Assembly: GCA_024811115.1 (NCBI GenBank)
Contig: JAKOGH010000142.1
Location: forward strand, 426,492 to 490,491
Source: Terana coerulea
Taxonomy: Eukaryota > Basidiomycota > Agaricomycetes > Polyporales > Phanerochaetaceae
Direction of reading: 5' to 3'
DNA length: 64,000 nucleotides
Shown: in pieces, positions 11,399 to 22,780 of the stretch
How the letters are laid out: each line of letters begins with the position of its first letter
Numbering within the stretch: position 1 is the stretch's first letter
The notes under the pieces: generated by a model
Told to the model about the DNA's origin: nothing
What the model saw: the letters and a program-made list of their open reading frames with translations, nothing else
Databases searched by the model: none
Position numbers and translations under genes: made by a program

Positions 11399-11901
11399 CT
11401 AGTATTGGGCTGTCCTTTCCAAGTTGTCAGGTGGTCTTGAGTTTGGCCTCAACATGGAAGTCCAAGAGCTGGTGAGGTTTGGGGTTGCCTCCTGCTCCAA
11501 TATCAAGATCTAGAGCACCCAGAACCCTCAGTCTTAGCTTACGAGACAGGCGAGCTAGTAAACGACATGACTAACAGCGGAACGGCTTACACGACGTCAC
11601 AAGAATCAAGGCGACCGGATATGCCCACAGGGAATGTAAACTAAATCATTTGAGTATAGTGAGTATGAGAAGTGTCATCGTTCAGACCGTGGACGTTACT
11701 CACGGTCATCCCTCGATAGCGAACTTGAAGCGAGTTGACAGAGGCAGTTGCAAGGCTCTGTGACTTCTGCAGCAGCCGCCTAAGGGCGTCACCCTCAGTC
11801 GTTCCTGTTCAAAAAGAGTGTTTTTCCATGTCAGAAGAATCCAAATTTTGTGCTCATACGCATTGCTTACGCAGATAGAACGGCGAGCATCGTACTTTCA
11901 T
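11399..11901 (-). CDS. Small spliced gene candidate between the two sugar enzymes
   Basis: The family is unknown. Exon 1 (11901-11871) opens with ATG. A 66-nt intron (11805-11870, donor GTAAGC, acceptor CAG) joins in frame to exon 2 (11804-11704), which encodes TEGDALRRLLQKSQSLATAS and NSLQVRYRGMT. A 63-nt intron (11641-11703, donor GTGAGT) then joins to FTFPVGISGRLDSCDV. After a third possible intron the 3' exon is ambiguous: one frame runs to a stop at 11399, another contains LDIGAGGNPKPHQLLDFHVE with a stop at 11427. Two clean introns keeping one frame are the argument for a real gene. It lies inside the region shared by the pyranose oxidase and dehydratase promoters, so its transcription could interact with theirs. 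Confidence 0.42.
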
Positions 11902-12714
11902 CCGAGTCCATAATGATCGTAACGCAACATGTACAGTCGAACCGCGTTCACATCCTTTTTCGGTAGCTCCGGCAACACCCGAAGGGGCATGCGCCGTTAG
12001 GCGCCCATAGTAGGTGGGACTGCTCTCTCCGACTTGTCCATGTTATCCGCAGGGAAGAATCTTCCGCACCGCCTTACGGGCCTCAACAGACCTCAAGGCA
12101 CATTCAGGAGACGAAGATCGTAAAATATGGAGCTCGTCGTACTCCGGTCCTCCCACCACAGTAATATTAATCCAACAGTCGTCGAGGAACATTCCCAACG
12201 TTTGCGGTGCTCACATGCTGCCATTCAGTATGGGCTGTGAGTTAATTGTTTGCCTTCCATGCGCATCGTGTTGTGACCGTGATTTGTGCCTGTAGAATGC
12301 GATAAATGGTCGGTGTAATGCCGCTTGACCTCAGCGCTCGAGCAGCCTCTCATCCTCGTAAGTACGTTGTTCACGGCAGCTCTAAATCCTGATACACACA
12401 GGGCACCTGTCATTACAGTTTGTGCTGGAAAGGACCCACGCTGCATACCCCCGAACCTTCACCAAAGTCATGCCACTCAAGGCTGATTGGAAAACGTCGG
12501 ATTCGGCGCTATCGAGCCATGGACGCTCCCAGTGTGGAGGCCGGTGTTGAACATTTGAACGTTGAACGCTGTCACGACCCCGAGGCTATCCCCATTCGCC
12601 CCCAGCGGCATGCCCGCCCGGATCCATTTTTTTTAGGTATTTTGCCAGCCACACCACGCATGGGCTATTTAACGTGGCCCTTTGCATACGTTGTCTACTC
12701 ATCGACCTCCGACG
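11902..12714. other. Upstream region of aldos-2-ulose dehydratase
   Basis: No gene seen. A TATA-like CTATTTAA at about 12666 sits some 45 bp before the dehydratase ATG. With the preceding kilobase this forms the divergent control region of the two sugar-oxidation genes. Confidence 0.45.
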
Positions 12715-15700
12715 ATGTACTGCAAAGCCTTCTTGAAACCCCTCTGCGAGCCGGCTGCACCGGCCGCGCAGCCTCTGTTCCAGCATCAGCTCATCCAAGG
12801 CGGTCGTCCCGATGGATACTGGATCGAAGCCTTTCCCTTCCGTAGTGACTCGAACAAATACCCTAACATCATTGGTTATGGATTGGGCACGAATGAGTCC
12901 GACAGTGAGATCCAGATGTTTGTCAACCCCTATGCAGATCCATCGAGCCAGTAAGTCACTGCCAACAGGTTCCGGACGGTATACTGACCAGTGTACTGCC
13001 AGATCATCGACTTGGAAGAGCGTTTCTCTCGCAAAGCTCCAGTTTCCTGTCACTATGCACCATGCTGATATCACGGGCAACGGTTTCAGCGACGGTACGC
13101 TTACTTTCACAATTCTTGCCGTGAATAAACTTATTCAACAGTCATTTAGTGATAATCTCCGACCGCTACGGGTCCTCTATGGACGATATTTGGCCTGATG
13201 GCGGCCGTGTCAACTGGCTTGAGAACCCAGGGACCGACGACGGTCAATGGGTCAGGCGCACGATCGGTTCGAGCCCCGGCATGCACCGTCTGAAGGCTGG
13301 TCACTTCACCAGGAGCGACCGCACGCAGGTCGTTGCTGTTCCCATCGTCGTTGCTTCCAGCGATCTCACCACTCCCGCTCCCGTCATCATTTTCACCGCT
13401 CCCGACGATCCCAAGACGGCCGAGGGCGACTGGCCGTCGGAGGTTGTCTCCCACAAGATCCTTGTACACGAGGTGGTTGTCGTTCCTGCCGACGAGGCTG
13501 GAACCCCGTTTGATCAAGTCGTTTTTGCTGGGGCGAGGATGGGATCAACGTGCTCTGGTTTGACGGCAGCTCGTGGAAAACTTTCAACGTTGGAGCGGGC
13601 CACCCCCTCAGGAAGGTAACCCGTATTGGGGTGCTGGGGTCTGTTGCCGTAGGTCGCGTCAACGATGATTTTGCTGGCTACATATGCTCGGCCGAGGTAC
13701 GTCATCATATGCTACTCTCATGCTGCGTGGACATGTTTTAAAGTGATGTAGGGATTCCATGGGAATACTGTATCGGTGTACGCCAAACCGGCAGACGCAC
13801 CCAAGGGGATTGTCGACGCCAAATGGACTCGCCATGTCTTGGACGACTTCGCGGCACTTAACGAGAAGCACACCGGGAGTATCCACCAAGTCGTCTGCGC
13901 GGACATCGACGGAGACGGTATCGACGAGTTTTTGGTCGCCATGATGGGAGCTGACCCTGCAGATTTTAATCGCACGGGAATCTGGTGTTATAAGCGTGAG
14001 TCTTCACTTCGTTGCGCCGTACTCGGTACTGACATCGTTGCTCAGTGGTGGATGCCGCCGAGGGAAAGTTTACCAAGTCGAAGATCAGCAACATTTCGGC
14101 AGGTAGGATAGCCACAGCAAACTTCCATTCGAACTCATCGGAAGTGGTACGTCTCAGTCAATGTTGGTTTATCGTATTACGCTTAGCTGTGTTCGCTGTA
14201 GGACGTCGCAACGATCTCATATTCCGTCCCAGGCTACTTCGAGTCACCCAACCCTTCGATCAACCTCCTACTTTCCACTGGCATTCTTGCTGAGAAGCTC
14301 AACGAGGAAGTTCTCTTCAGGGTGGTTCGTGCTGGCTCGACCAAGTTCACTACGGCGGTGGAGTTCCTCGACGTGTCGGCTCGAAGGATGACACTGGTCG
14401 TCTTACCCCCCTCAGCGTCATTCGAAGTCAAGAAGCACATCGCCGGCGTGAAAGTCATGGCGGGAAGTGTTCATTGGACGGACACGAAGAACGATTCTCA
14501 CAAGCGCGTTCCCGCGACACGTCCTTTCACGGCGGAGTCCATGGTCGTCTCCGCCAATCACTTGCGCAGCGGAGACGAAGGAGCTATCTTCATGCTTTTC
14601 CAGCCCTCACCGACGTCGGGGCAGCCGCCTTACAGCTCTATGGACCAGCTGGTGGCGCACAACATTCTCCCGACATACATGCCCGACGACGTGCGCGCCA
14701 TGAGTTTCCCTTGGGTGAAGGTCGAGGACCGACCCTGGGCCCACGGCCGTTTCAAAGTACGTCCACCGGGCTATCACATGTGACTCCCACTCACTGGCGA
14801 TCATGTCTAGGACCTCGAGTTCTACAACCTCGTAGGTTTCCAGGTCCGCTTCGCCGACGATTCGCTGGACGACCTGGCCCATGTCCAACTCTGGACGGCT
14901 GGCGTCGGCGTCTCCGCGGGCTTCCATAACCACGTGGAGGCGTCCTTCTGCGAGATCCACGCTTGCATCGTGAACGGGACGGGCGAAGGTGGGATGCGTT
15001 GGGCGACGGTGCCCGACCAGGACTTCAACCCGGCCGATCCGGACCTGTCCCAGACGAAGCTTGTCGTAGTGCCCAGCATGCACGAGCACGGCCCGCTTTG
15101 GCACAAGGGGAAGGATGGGTACCCGCTGCTGCGCATGAATGACACCGTCGACTACCCTTGGCATGGTAGGTGGGCACGACATTCGCCGCTGACGTTGTCT
15201 GATTGCGTGGCTGTGCAGCTTGGTTGGCGGGATCTGGCAAACCCGACCCTCAATCATTCGACGTCTGGGTCGCGTTCGAGTTCCCTGCCTTCGAGACGTA
15301 TTCGACACCGGCGCCGCCCTATGCGCTCACCCCTGGACGGTACCTCATCCGATTCGCCGAGTTCAGTATGGCAACTCTCGCCCTTCAGCACGAATCCGCC
15401 ACCGATGGCACGCCGGCAATCCTTCTCTCTCCCGACAAAGGTCCTCCACAGACGGTGAGCCGCCAATATCACACATGCACGTGCGGAGCAAGCTGAGCTG
15501 ATCGTTGCGCGTTTTAGTGGAACGTGTCCCGTGTCCCTGGCACGGATATGTACGAGATCTCTCATACGGTCACCGGCTCTCTGCTCTGCGCACAGTGGCC
15601 GCCGGTGCAGCACCAGCACGTCGTCGGGACGCACTCTCCCGCGAACCTGGGTCTCACCTCCCGCTGGGCGATATCGATCAACGCTAAAGGGCATATTGGG

Positions 15701-15961
15701 TATGTCCCCAAGTCCCCTCAAGTGTCAGGACAACTCTCATGTGCTACTCAATCTAGATTCCGCCTCCCCTCGCCTCCTGGACAAGATCCGTTGTTCCTCA
15801 GCGCGTACGAGGTCAGCTCTCAATCCGGGAAAAAGCGCATCAACCCGGTGAGTCCTCACACATGGTCAGGCTTGTTCATATTCTAAGGACGTCATGGCAT
15901 GTAGGTGATACTTGAGAGTGACCCTGCCCTGAGGCCGACGTGGTCTCTTGTTCCTGCGTGA
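12715..15961 (+). CDS. AUDH: Aldos-2-ulose dehydratase/isomerase (cortalcerone and microthecin forming)
   Basis: This bifunctional lyase dehydrates 2-keto-glucose to cortalcerone and converts 1,5-anhydrofructose to microthecin. The translation follows the Phanerochaete enzyme along its whole length of about 900 residues. Exon 1 has QLIQGGRPDGYWIEAFPFRS and NIIGYGLGT. The propeller half has SDRYGSSMDDIW, GMHRLKAGHFTRSD and the Ca-binding-like ADIDGDGIDEFLVAMMGADP. The middle has DVATISYSVPGYFESPNPS. The cupin half has GFHNHVEASFCEIHACI and MHEHGPLW with likely metal-ligand His/Glu, and the C-terminal lobe ends TWSLVPA. About ten introns of 50-65 nt are visible. Three frame breaks cluster in homopolymers at 13530-13533, 13603-13607 and 13636-13639. 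On either side the frame and conservation are perfect. It is divergently paired with pyranose oxidase, the enzyme that makes its substrate. Confidence 0.93.
13530..13639 (+). other. Cluster of three homopolymer frame breaks in AUDH
   Basis: GGGG at 13530 looks one base short or two long, CCCCC at 13603 one short, and GGGG at 13636 one long. The peptide expected from the family (EDGINVLWFDG, then QEGNPYWGAG, then SVAVGRVNDDFAGYICSAE) is present but spread over different frames. The second and third breaks cancel each other. Confidence 0.75.
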
Positions 15962-16221
15962 GACATGTGGAGTGCGTCTCGCATCGGACTGGGGTCGGAA
16001 CGGAAATGGGGAAAGCGGAACAGCTCAAAGTCGTTAAGGTATCAAACTCAGTAACCTCCGAATTGTACAATAAAACATGTATCTGCGCACATGGAACAAA
16101 TGCGAGTCTCGTACATTGACCTGCACAGTTCGACATTCAAAAGGTTGAACGGGGACAAACGCCGTGGACTCACCCTCAGCTCAGCACTGAAGCACGGGTA
16201 TTGTTGATGTCTCGAAGACAA
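15962..16221. other. Convergent intergenic gap
   Basis: This short spacer lies between the AUDH stop and the stop of the first membrane-family copy. Nothing else is visible. Confidence 0.5.
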
Positions 16222-17518
16222 TCACGCTGGGTGCGACGTGACGGACGTCTCAGTGAACATAAACGTATGTTTATGGAACTCATTTGAGGCGCGTATGATG
16301 ACGACAGAGAATACAACGCCCTATACGTTCGATCAATCGCAGACTTACGGATGGACCTGAAGGGTGCACTCACCATGACAGGGGGTGTCTACACCAAACT
16401 GGAAGTTAGCCGTAATATCTTGTGAAACGCAAAAATAGGACCTACCAAATCCAGAACGATGTACATCCCAGCAACGCTGAAGATGCTTGTAATAATCAGC
16501 GTCAGCGTCATGGACGTATAGATCGCCGCTAACGCAAATTAAGCCCGGGTGTGTTACAATGTCAGTGGTGAAGAGGCCGCACCGGACTCGAGAATGACAG
16601 CCGCAACGCCCATCATACGGATGCCACCGATAGCATTGGATGGAAGCTGGCGATGGACGCTCCAGATCTTCCAGGCAATCGTTACTGTATGCATTGTGGT
16701 CATCCATAACTACCCGCAATAAACAATGCGCAGAAGTCTGCTTACTCGTGCAGAAGAGGTTCAGAGCCAAAGTGGTTATATAAAAATACTTCGCGCGTTG
16801 CGTGGAGATGGCGTTTTGTATATTGTCCGCAGGTTTCACCTTCGACAGAGACCACAAGGCGAGAATAGACAATGCTTAGGTCACGTCAGCCATAGTGCAA
16901 TGTACACGCAGATCATCAGCGACTCACCTACGTCCGCGAGCCAGAGAATGGAAGGTACCGCAGCGAGGTAATAGTTACCTCCCCAAACAACGTACAAGCG
17001 ATATATCTTGTAGCCGCGATGTATTAGCCGCAGAAAAGTAGAAGGGTGTAACATGGGACGTACAAGCAAGGCATCCAATACAAGCGTGAGCGAAACATAT
17101 GTCAAGGCCTTCGTCAGGCCGGATTTTGTGATGAGCTGGGCAAAGTAGACGGCAGGAGTATTCGGTGTGTCTCGGTGTTCGGTCAAGCCTTCGATAATGC
17201 GGGTACTTCCAACGACTACGTGCTAAGCTTGGTGGTTATGGAAGGCCGTACGCCTGTCTAGAGGTGCTCAGAAACATACCGTGGTGATTAACGCGAAGGT
17301 AACGACGGCAATGACGGCAAGGTGCCCCACAGTACGGCCTGCCTTGCGTCTTCCGTACAGCACTCTGAGGCACTTCAGGAAGGCGATCACGTAGGCCCCT
17401 ACATGTCCGAGCCATGAGTATCGTCGACAGACCCGAGCAGCAGAGCAATATGCGAACCGTAGCCAAAGCCCTCCAATAAAGTACCGATAAGCTGCGCCCT
17501 GATTATCGACAAGGGCAT
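16222..17518 (-). CDS. Multi-pass membrane protein, array copy 1
   Basis: The start is MPLSIIRAQLIGTLLEGFGY. Intron 1 uses an unusual GTTCGC donor before GAYVIAFLKCLRVLYGRRKA. The loop-signature exon reads YRLYVVWGGNYYLAAVPS, followed by QRAKYFYITTLALNLFCT. It has the shortest C-tail of the array, about 20 residues after the last helix (HTFMFTETSVTSHPA). The promoter motif is at 17627-17641. No frame break was found in the exons checked. It is the outermost copy, facing the AUDH gene tail to tail. Confidence 0.8.
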
Positions 17519-18247
17519 GGTAGAGGCGGACAAACCGACGGAAAGCACGACGGGAGAAAATATGTGGTCGCTGCGACCCTCTATGTTGCCTGCATGGACG
17601 TCCTAAGTAATTGGAGCTAGCCGTCAGACAACCGTGAGTACGAACCCTCCTTAGCGCAGCTAGAGTCGTCGCCCGAGCGCGAGCAACACCCGGCGCTCCC
17701 GCTACTCGAAGGGTAGCGACGCCGTGGATGCATGGCGCAAATCAAAACATAGCCTCAAAGTGACAGACACAGGCTGGAAATGCGCAATGCTGTCATCCCT
17801 GCCAGCGGCGTCTGGAACATGTCCGGGTGCGTTGGCGGCGACGTATCGAGGAGCAGCCGACGGAACAACCAGCGGCGAGTGGGCACCCAGGAAGTCCTTG
17901 ACATCCGGTGCTGTGCAGCTGCTAGGGCTGTCGCGGAAGAGGCCTCCTTGTAGAATAGGTGGTCGTTTGAGTTTCACTAGGCTGGCGGCGGTCTCTGGCG
18001 TTTGCCGGTGCGTGATCGACAGACAGTGATGCGATGATGCGCCCAATTACCTAAAGCGGCGATGTGGCGCTTTATCCTGCTGCTACTAGCTTGTTCAAAT
18101 CTCGAAGATCGAGCTACCTACTGGCTGAATGATACAAATACATGTTATTAGACTCGTGCAGAAGTAGCTAGCTGAGTACTGGTCCCATGCTGGTTGCGTA
18201 TGTAGCGGTTCGCGTCTGGCTTGAGTCCCCCATCTTGAGCCTGCCTG
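17519..18247. other. Spacer between array copies 1 and 2
   Basis: It contains the promoter motif of copy 1 (17627-17641) and an unassigned plus-strand frame at 17724-18029. No gene is supported. Confidence 0.45.
17627..17641 (-). promoter_or_regulatory. Shared upstream motif, copy 1
   Basis: On the minus strand GTACTCACGGTTGTC lies about 110 bp upstream of the ATG. It matches the motif found before copies 2, 3, 4, 5 and 7. Confidence 0.5.
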
Positions 18248-19598
18248 CTACACTGCGAGTTGTGCACTATCCGGAGGAGGCTTCGCCTGGTGGTCCGACA
18301 ACGTCGGTGGCACGAAAGTGAGGTCAGTACCCATAAAGGTATCGGTGTGGTACTCCTTTGAGGCGCGGACCATAATCACAGCAAATAGCATACCCTGGCA
18401 TGCGTCGTTTGTGAGCACTTCTAACATGCACATTCCTGCATTCAACGGAGCACTCACCATTATAGGCGGTGTCTAGAATATGAAAAGATGTAATTAAGGA
18501 ACCAGCATGAGCAGAGACTAATCAAAACCACCTACAGTAATGAGGAGTAGAAATAATCCTGGGGTGCTGAGAACACTGGTAGCGATCAGCGCACCCAGCA
18601 TCAAAGTATAAAACGCAGCTACCGCGCTGGTTAGAGCGACGTGTCATCTTCAGAATAGACGGAATGAGCATACCCGATTCCAACAGTACCGCCATCACTC
18701 CTGTGAGGCGCACTCCACCGGCACCCACGGCGACACGAGCCACTTGGCGATGAATGGACCATATTTTCCATGAAATTAATGCTGTAGGGTAGTTGGATCA
18801 CAATGGAGGATAGAAGAAGACGGGGCGGACGCACAAGTGCAATAGACATTCAAGGCCATAGCCATGACATAAAAGTATTTGGCGCGTTGTGTCGTAGCAG
18901 CCAACATGGAGCTGTTGCCCGCCGTGACTTTTGTCATGGACCAGAGCGACAGAGTAGCGAATCCTGTGGATATAGGGCCTGAATATGTAGTCCATAGAGT
19001 GAATATCTCGCTCACCAATATCTGCAACCAGAAGCAAAAACGGTGGCGTGGAGAGATAATAGTTATGTCCCCAAACTACGAAAAGTCGGTATATCTGACG
19101 CGTAAAGGCTCTGTCATGGAAATTCGGCAACTGGTGTAGCGAAAAGTCTTGACTGACGATGACAGCATCCAGTATTATGATCAATGCGGCGAATACAGTC
19201 GTCTCGGCGACCGCTGACTTCGCGCCTATCGTGGCAAAGTAAAGGAGTGGATAGTCGACTATATCACTGTATTCGGTGAACCCGTCACTTGCGCGAATAA
19301 TGTCGATGATAAGATGCTGCAGGCCGTCAGCTCACAAGTCTGGGCTGGTCGAAGTGATAATGCTTACCGCAGTTACTAGCGCAAAGATCACCACAGTCGT
19401 GACGACCAAATACCCTATGGCCCGCCCAGATTTACGCCTCCCGTACAGGACTTTCAGACACTCCACAAAGACAGCCGCATAAACACCTACGCCCTACTGT
19501 CGCCATAGCTCGTTGTCGTCAAGAAGGATGAACGCACCATAGCCAACGCCCTCGAGTATAGTACCTATGAGCACCGCCCTAGATAACGTGAGGGTCAT
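18248..19598 (-). CDS. Multi-pass membrane protein, array copy 2
   Basis: The start is MTLTLSRAVLIGTILEGVGY. The signature exon is YRLFVVWGHNYYLSTPPF, followed by QRAKYFYVMAMALNVYCT and the helix GGVRLTGVMAVLLESG. After the last helix (GMLFAVIMVRASKEYHTDTF) a proline-rich tail ends PPPDSAQLAV. All exons checked stay open, with typical GT-AG introns of 50-60 nt. The tail differs from its neighbours, as expected if the cytosolic end evolves quickly while the membrane core is kept. Confidence 0.8.
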
Positions 19599-20544
19599 CG
19601 CGGACGGGTGTGACGACGGTGAAGCGCAGCGCGGAGCTCGAACTAGTTCTTCATGATATCCCTGCTGGTGAGTAGCTCGCGTTAATTATAGCAGGACAAC
19701 CGTAAGTTCCCATTCATCGGGTGTTGTGTAGCGAATGGCGCCTGACTAGAACATGAACAGCATTGATGTGTCGACGTCCGAGTCCGATGCCGCCGCCTAG
19801 CGGCCGCGGCACGTCGCGGCGGTGAGTTGGAGGCTCATCACTGGCTGTGAAACCGTACATATGTTCATGTTCAGCAGCATTTGAAGGTACTTGCGCGAAC
19901 CCCAGGCACAGCAGAGCACGAGCGTTCGCGCCGACCCTTCCCGCCGTATCGATCCTGAAAGCGGTACCGCGGAGGTCGAGCCGCACCACCGAGACGGCCT
20001 GTCGAGCCAGCAGCGCCGGACTGTCACTGAGGCCTGAGGTACGAACGGGCAAGCGGACGACGAAGCTAAATCCAGGGTTCCAGCTCGAACCTGCATGTAC
20101 ATGCTCAACAACGTTGACGTTGACGATTGTTGGCAAGCGACGTCCGAGTCGCCGTCGCCGAGAGAAGTGGGCGCATTAAGCGCTGAAGGCGCATCAGCGC
20201 ATCACAATGACCCACATGCGTAGGTAAGCAGATTTCCCGACCACCAACGAAGTTCGACTCATCAAGACCAGATTCGTGCACTCCACTTCATCCACAAATG
20301 ACGGCTCGTGAGACCAGCGATATTGATACATTGTGCTGTGGTATCAAAATAGGCTACTGTACGAGGTATGATACAAGGTCTGCAAGATTAAGATTAATGA
20401 CAGTGTATTACGTCGATTACTATCGTTATTGTACTACCAGCAATACCAGTATCCGAGCTGGACACTAGTGAACGAGGAGCTGCTCCCACAAAGGAGCGCG
20501 ATCGCCACATAGGCTACAGCGAAGTGGTCATACAAGATGGACGC
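19599..20544. other. Spacer between copies 2 and 3 with an unassigned frame
   Basis: It holds the copy 2 promoter motif at 19695-19709. It also holds a 140-codon minus-strand frame (19714-20136) lacking an initial ATG, containing AGSSWNPGFSFVVRLPVRTS and MYGFTASDEPPTHRRDVP. The frame has a G/C-rich third position but no recognised family. It could be a relic or chance. Confidence 0.35.
19695..19709 (-). promoter_or_regulatory. Shared upstream motif, copy 2
   Basis: This is a variant of the array motif (GACAACCGTAAGTTC on the plus strand) about 100 bp before the ATG. Confidence 0.45.
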
Positions 20545-22048
20545 TCACGAAAGACTAGCCGTCTCCTTGAAGGATCTGACGCTTCCTCTTTCCATATCCT
20601 CCAGCTCGATATCCTCCCTACTCTCTTCCCTAATCCCGGCGCTCAAACGGATCTGCAGGCTCTGCCTTGGGGCAGGACTTGACACGCCGGAACGCCGACC
20701 GACGTTCTTCGGGTCGGCGGCGACACTGTCTGGAGGAACGGTAGAAGGGTCCGTGAACCACGATGGCACAAACGTTCGTTCCGTCGAGAGGAACGTGTCG
20801 GTGTGGTATGTGCTTGAGGCTCTGACCATGACGGCTGAGAAGATCATGCCCTAAAACGTCGGCGTATCTGTAGGTGAGCATGTAGCTGAAGACCACTGAC
20901 GACATACCATGAAAGGAGGCATCTGTGGCACGGCCGGGTCAGCACGTCGTTCGAAAGTCAAGCACATATCTGGGACGTACCGCATTGAGTACGATAATCA
21001 ACCCTGGCGTGCTAACTTTACTTGAAATGAGCAGTACAATCAGCAGGGCAGAGTACACCGCCGCTGTGCATATTTTGTGAGACATGAACGAAATGCGGAT
21101 AGTGTCACTTACCTGACTCCAGCATGATGGTGACAATGCCTGATATACGCACGCCGGAGACCGCGTCGTCAGGGACAGTGCGATGAATAGACCAAATCTT
21201 CCACGTAATCATGGCTTCAGCCGCTATGTCAATGATATCCCACTAAGCAGAAGCCGTATCCATGACGTACCGCTGCAGAAAAGGTTGAGGACTAATGTTG
21301 TTAGGAAGAAGTACTTCACGTTGGTCGTTGCATTTGCCATGAGTATGTTATCCCCCAGTTTGACCCGCGTTAAGCTGTAGGTTGTCAGACAGGCCCACGC
21401 TTCAAACAGTCACCAACTGGATGTCAGCACCTCATCTCGATGCGCACAGTAGCACTTACCGATATCCAAAAGCAATAAAGAAGTGGGAGGATCACAACGA
21501 TGTGCTTGCGTTCCCACACAATAAATGTGCGGTATGTCTTGCGAGAACGTTGATCAGTGTAAGTGCACGAGATGGACAGACACTAACTTACGATGAGTCC
21601 GTCCAAGATAATCGTCAGCGCTTGATAGAATCCATTCTTGGTGAGGCCCAGCGTCGTGTTGACTCGGCCGAAGTATTCCACAGGCGCATCGGGTATGTCC
21701 ATATGATCTGTAAGGCCATGGACTGCACGGAAGATATCGAGTACGAGATGCTACCGGCGTTGACAATGAGACGCCGTGTAATATTGTCAAAGTTGGTGCT
21801 TACCGCCGTGGTGAGTACGAACACTACGATGGCGACTGCGGCGAGCTGCCGAATGTCTCTTCCGGACTTCCGCCTCGTATACAGTACTTTGAGACACTCG
21901 AGGAAGGCTGCGAGGTACGTTCCTAACGGCAACCCGTGTTAGACGGATCGACTGAGCTAATCTGACAGGGTAGAAAACACTGCGTACCATAGCCCAGTGT
22001 CTCAATCAGCGTCCCGACCAGCTCGGACGCAGGGATCGACAAGGGCAT
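20545..22048 (-). CDS. Multi-pass membrane protein, array copy 3
   Basis: The start is MPLSIPASELVGTLIETLGY. The loop is KVLYTRRKSGRDIRQL. The signature is diverged to YRTFIVWERKHIVVILP, with Glu replacing Gly after the Trp. The cytosolic tail is long, about 85 residues after FSAVMVRASSTYHTDTF, and carries an acidic SREDIELEDMERG segment also seen in copy 5, which suggests these two are sister copies. All joined exons are open. Confidence 0.8.
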
Positions 22049-22780
22049 CGCGGCGCAGGCGGGGACGAAAGCAGAACCGGAGCAACGAGCGGGGAATCAA
22101 CAGCGCAGGCCGACGTGTGGGCTGGGGGCCGCGAATCCATATGTATGTGTGTCGCGGAGCGACGACAGCCGTGAGTACCCTGCGCATCAAATGGCGCTAG
22201 TACTAGTGCAGAAGCAGCAACCGCCGCCGTTCGCGTCGCCATACGCGCCTAGGCCTGCTGAATTGAATCCTTGATGCCTAGACATCTCCCGAAATTGGAC
22301 CCGTGCATCAGGGTCCGGTCTTGAGGCCTAGTTTTCTGCTGCCGTTGACAGGGCAGGGCGGCTCGACTCGGAGTAGGCACCGGAACAGCGGCCTGCAAGC
22401 CTCAGTATAACACGATAGAGTGGCTGTGTCCAAAGCAAGCGGGGTTTTCATACGACAGACGGAGCCAAGGGGCCGGCGGCCAGAACACCGCGAAATGAAA
22501 CTCGAAGTCGAACGCCTAGAGCTGCGATGTAGCCCTCAGCCATGACTTAGTTGACACATTCCAAGGTAACTCTATCGCCAGCCCCGCAGCGGTGCGTACA
22601 ACATGCATGGCAGGTGCACCCACTCCGCCGCGACGGGTCGTGAACGTGTGCGATACTGCCGCGCGCTTTTTCCATGCCCCGGACCGCGACACCATTTCTG
22701 TAAATGACATTTATCGTCACCCAAGCTCCTTCACTCCATCTAGAGATCCAGAGAAGACCTACCGAGTCCAGGGGTGGGTT
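22049..22780. other. Spacer between copies 3 and 4
   Basis: It contains the copy 3 promoter motif (22164-22178). No gene is supported in the rest. Confidence 0.5.
22164..22178 (-). promoter_or_regulatory. Shared upstream motif, copy 3
   Basis: On the minus strand GTACTCACGGCTGTC, one mismatch to the consensus, lies about 115 bp before the ATG. Confidence 0.5.
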
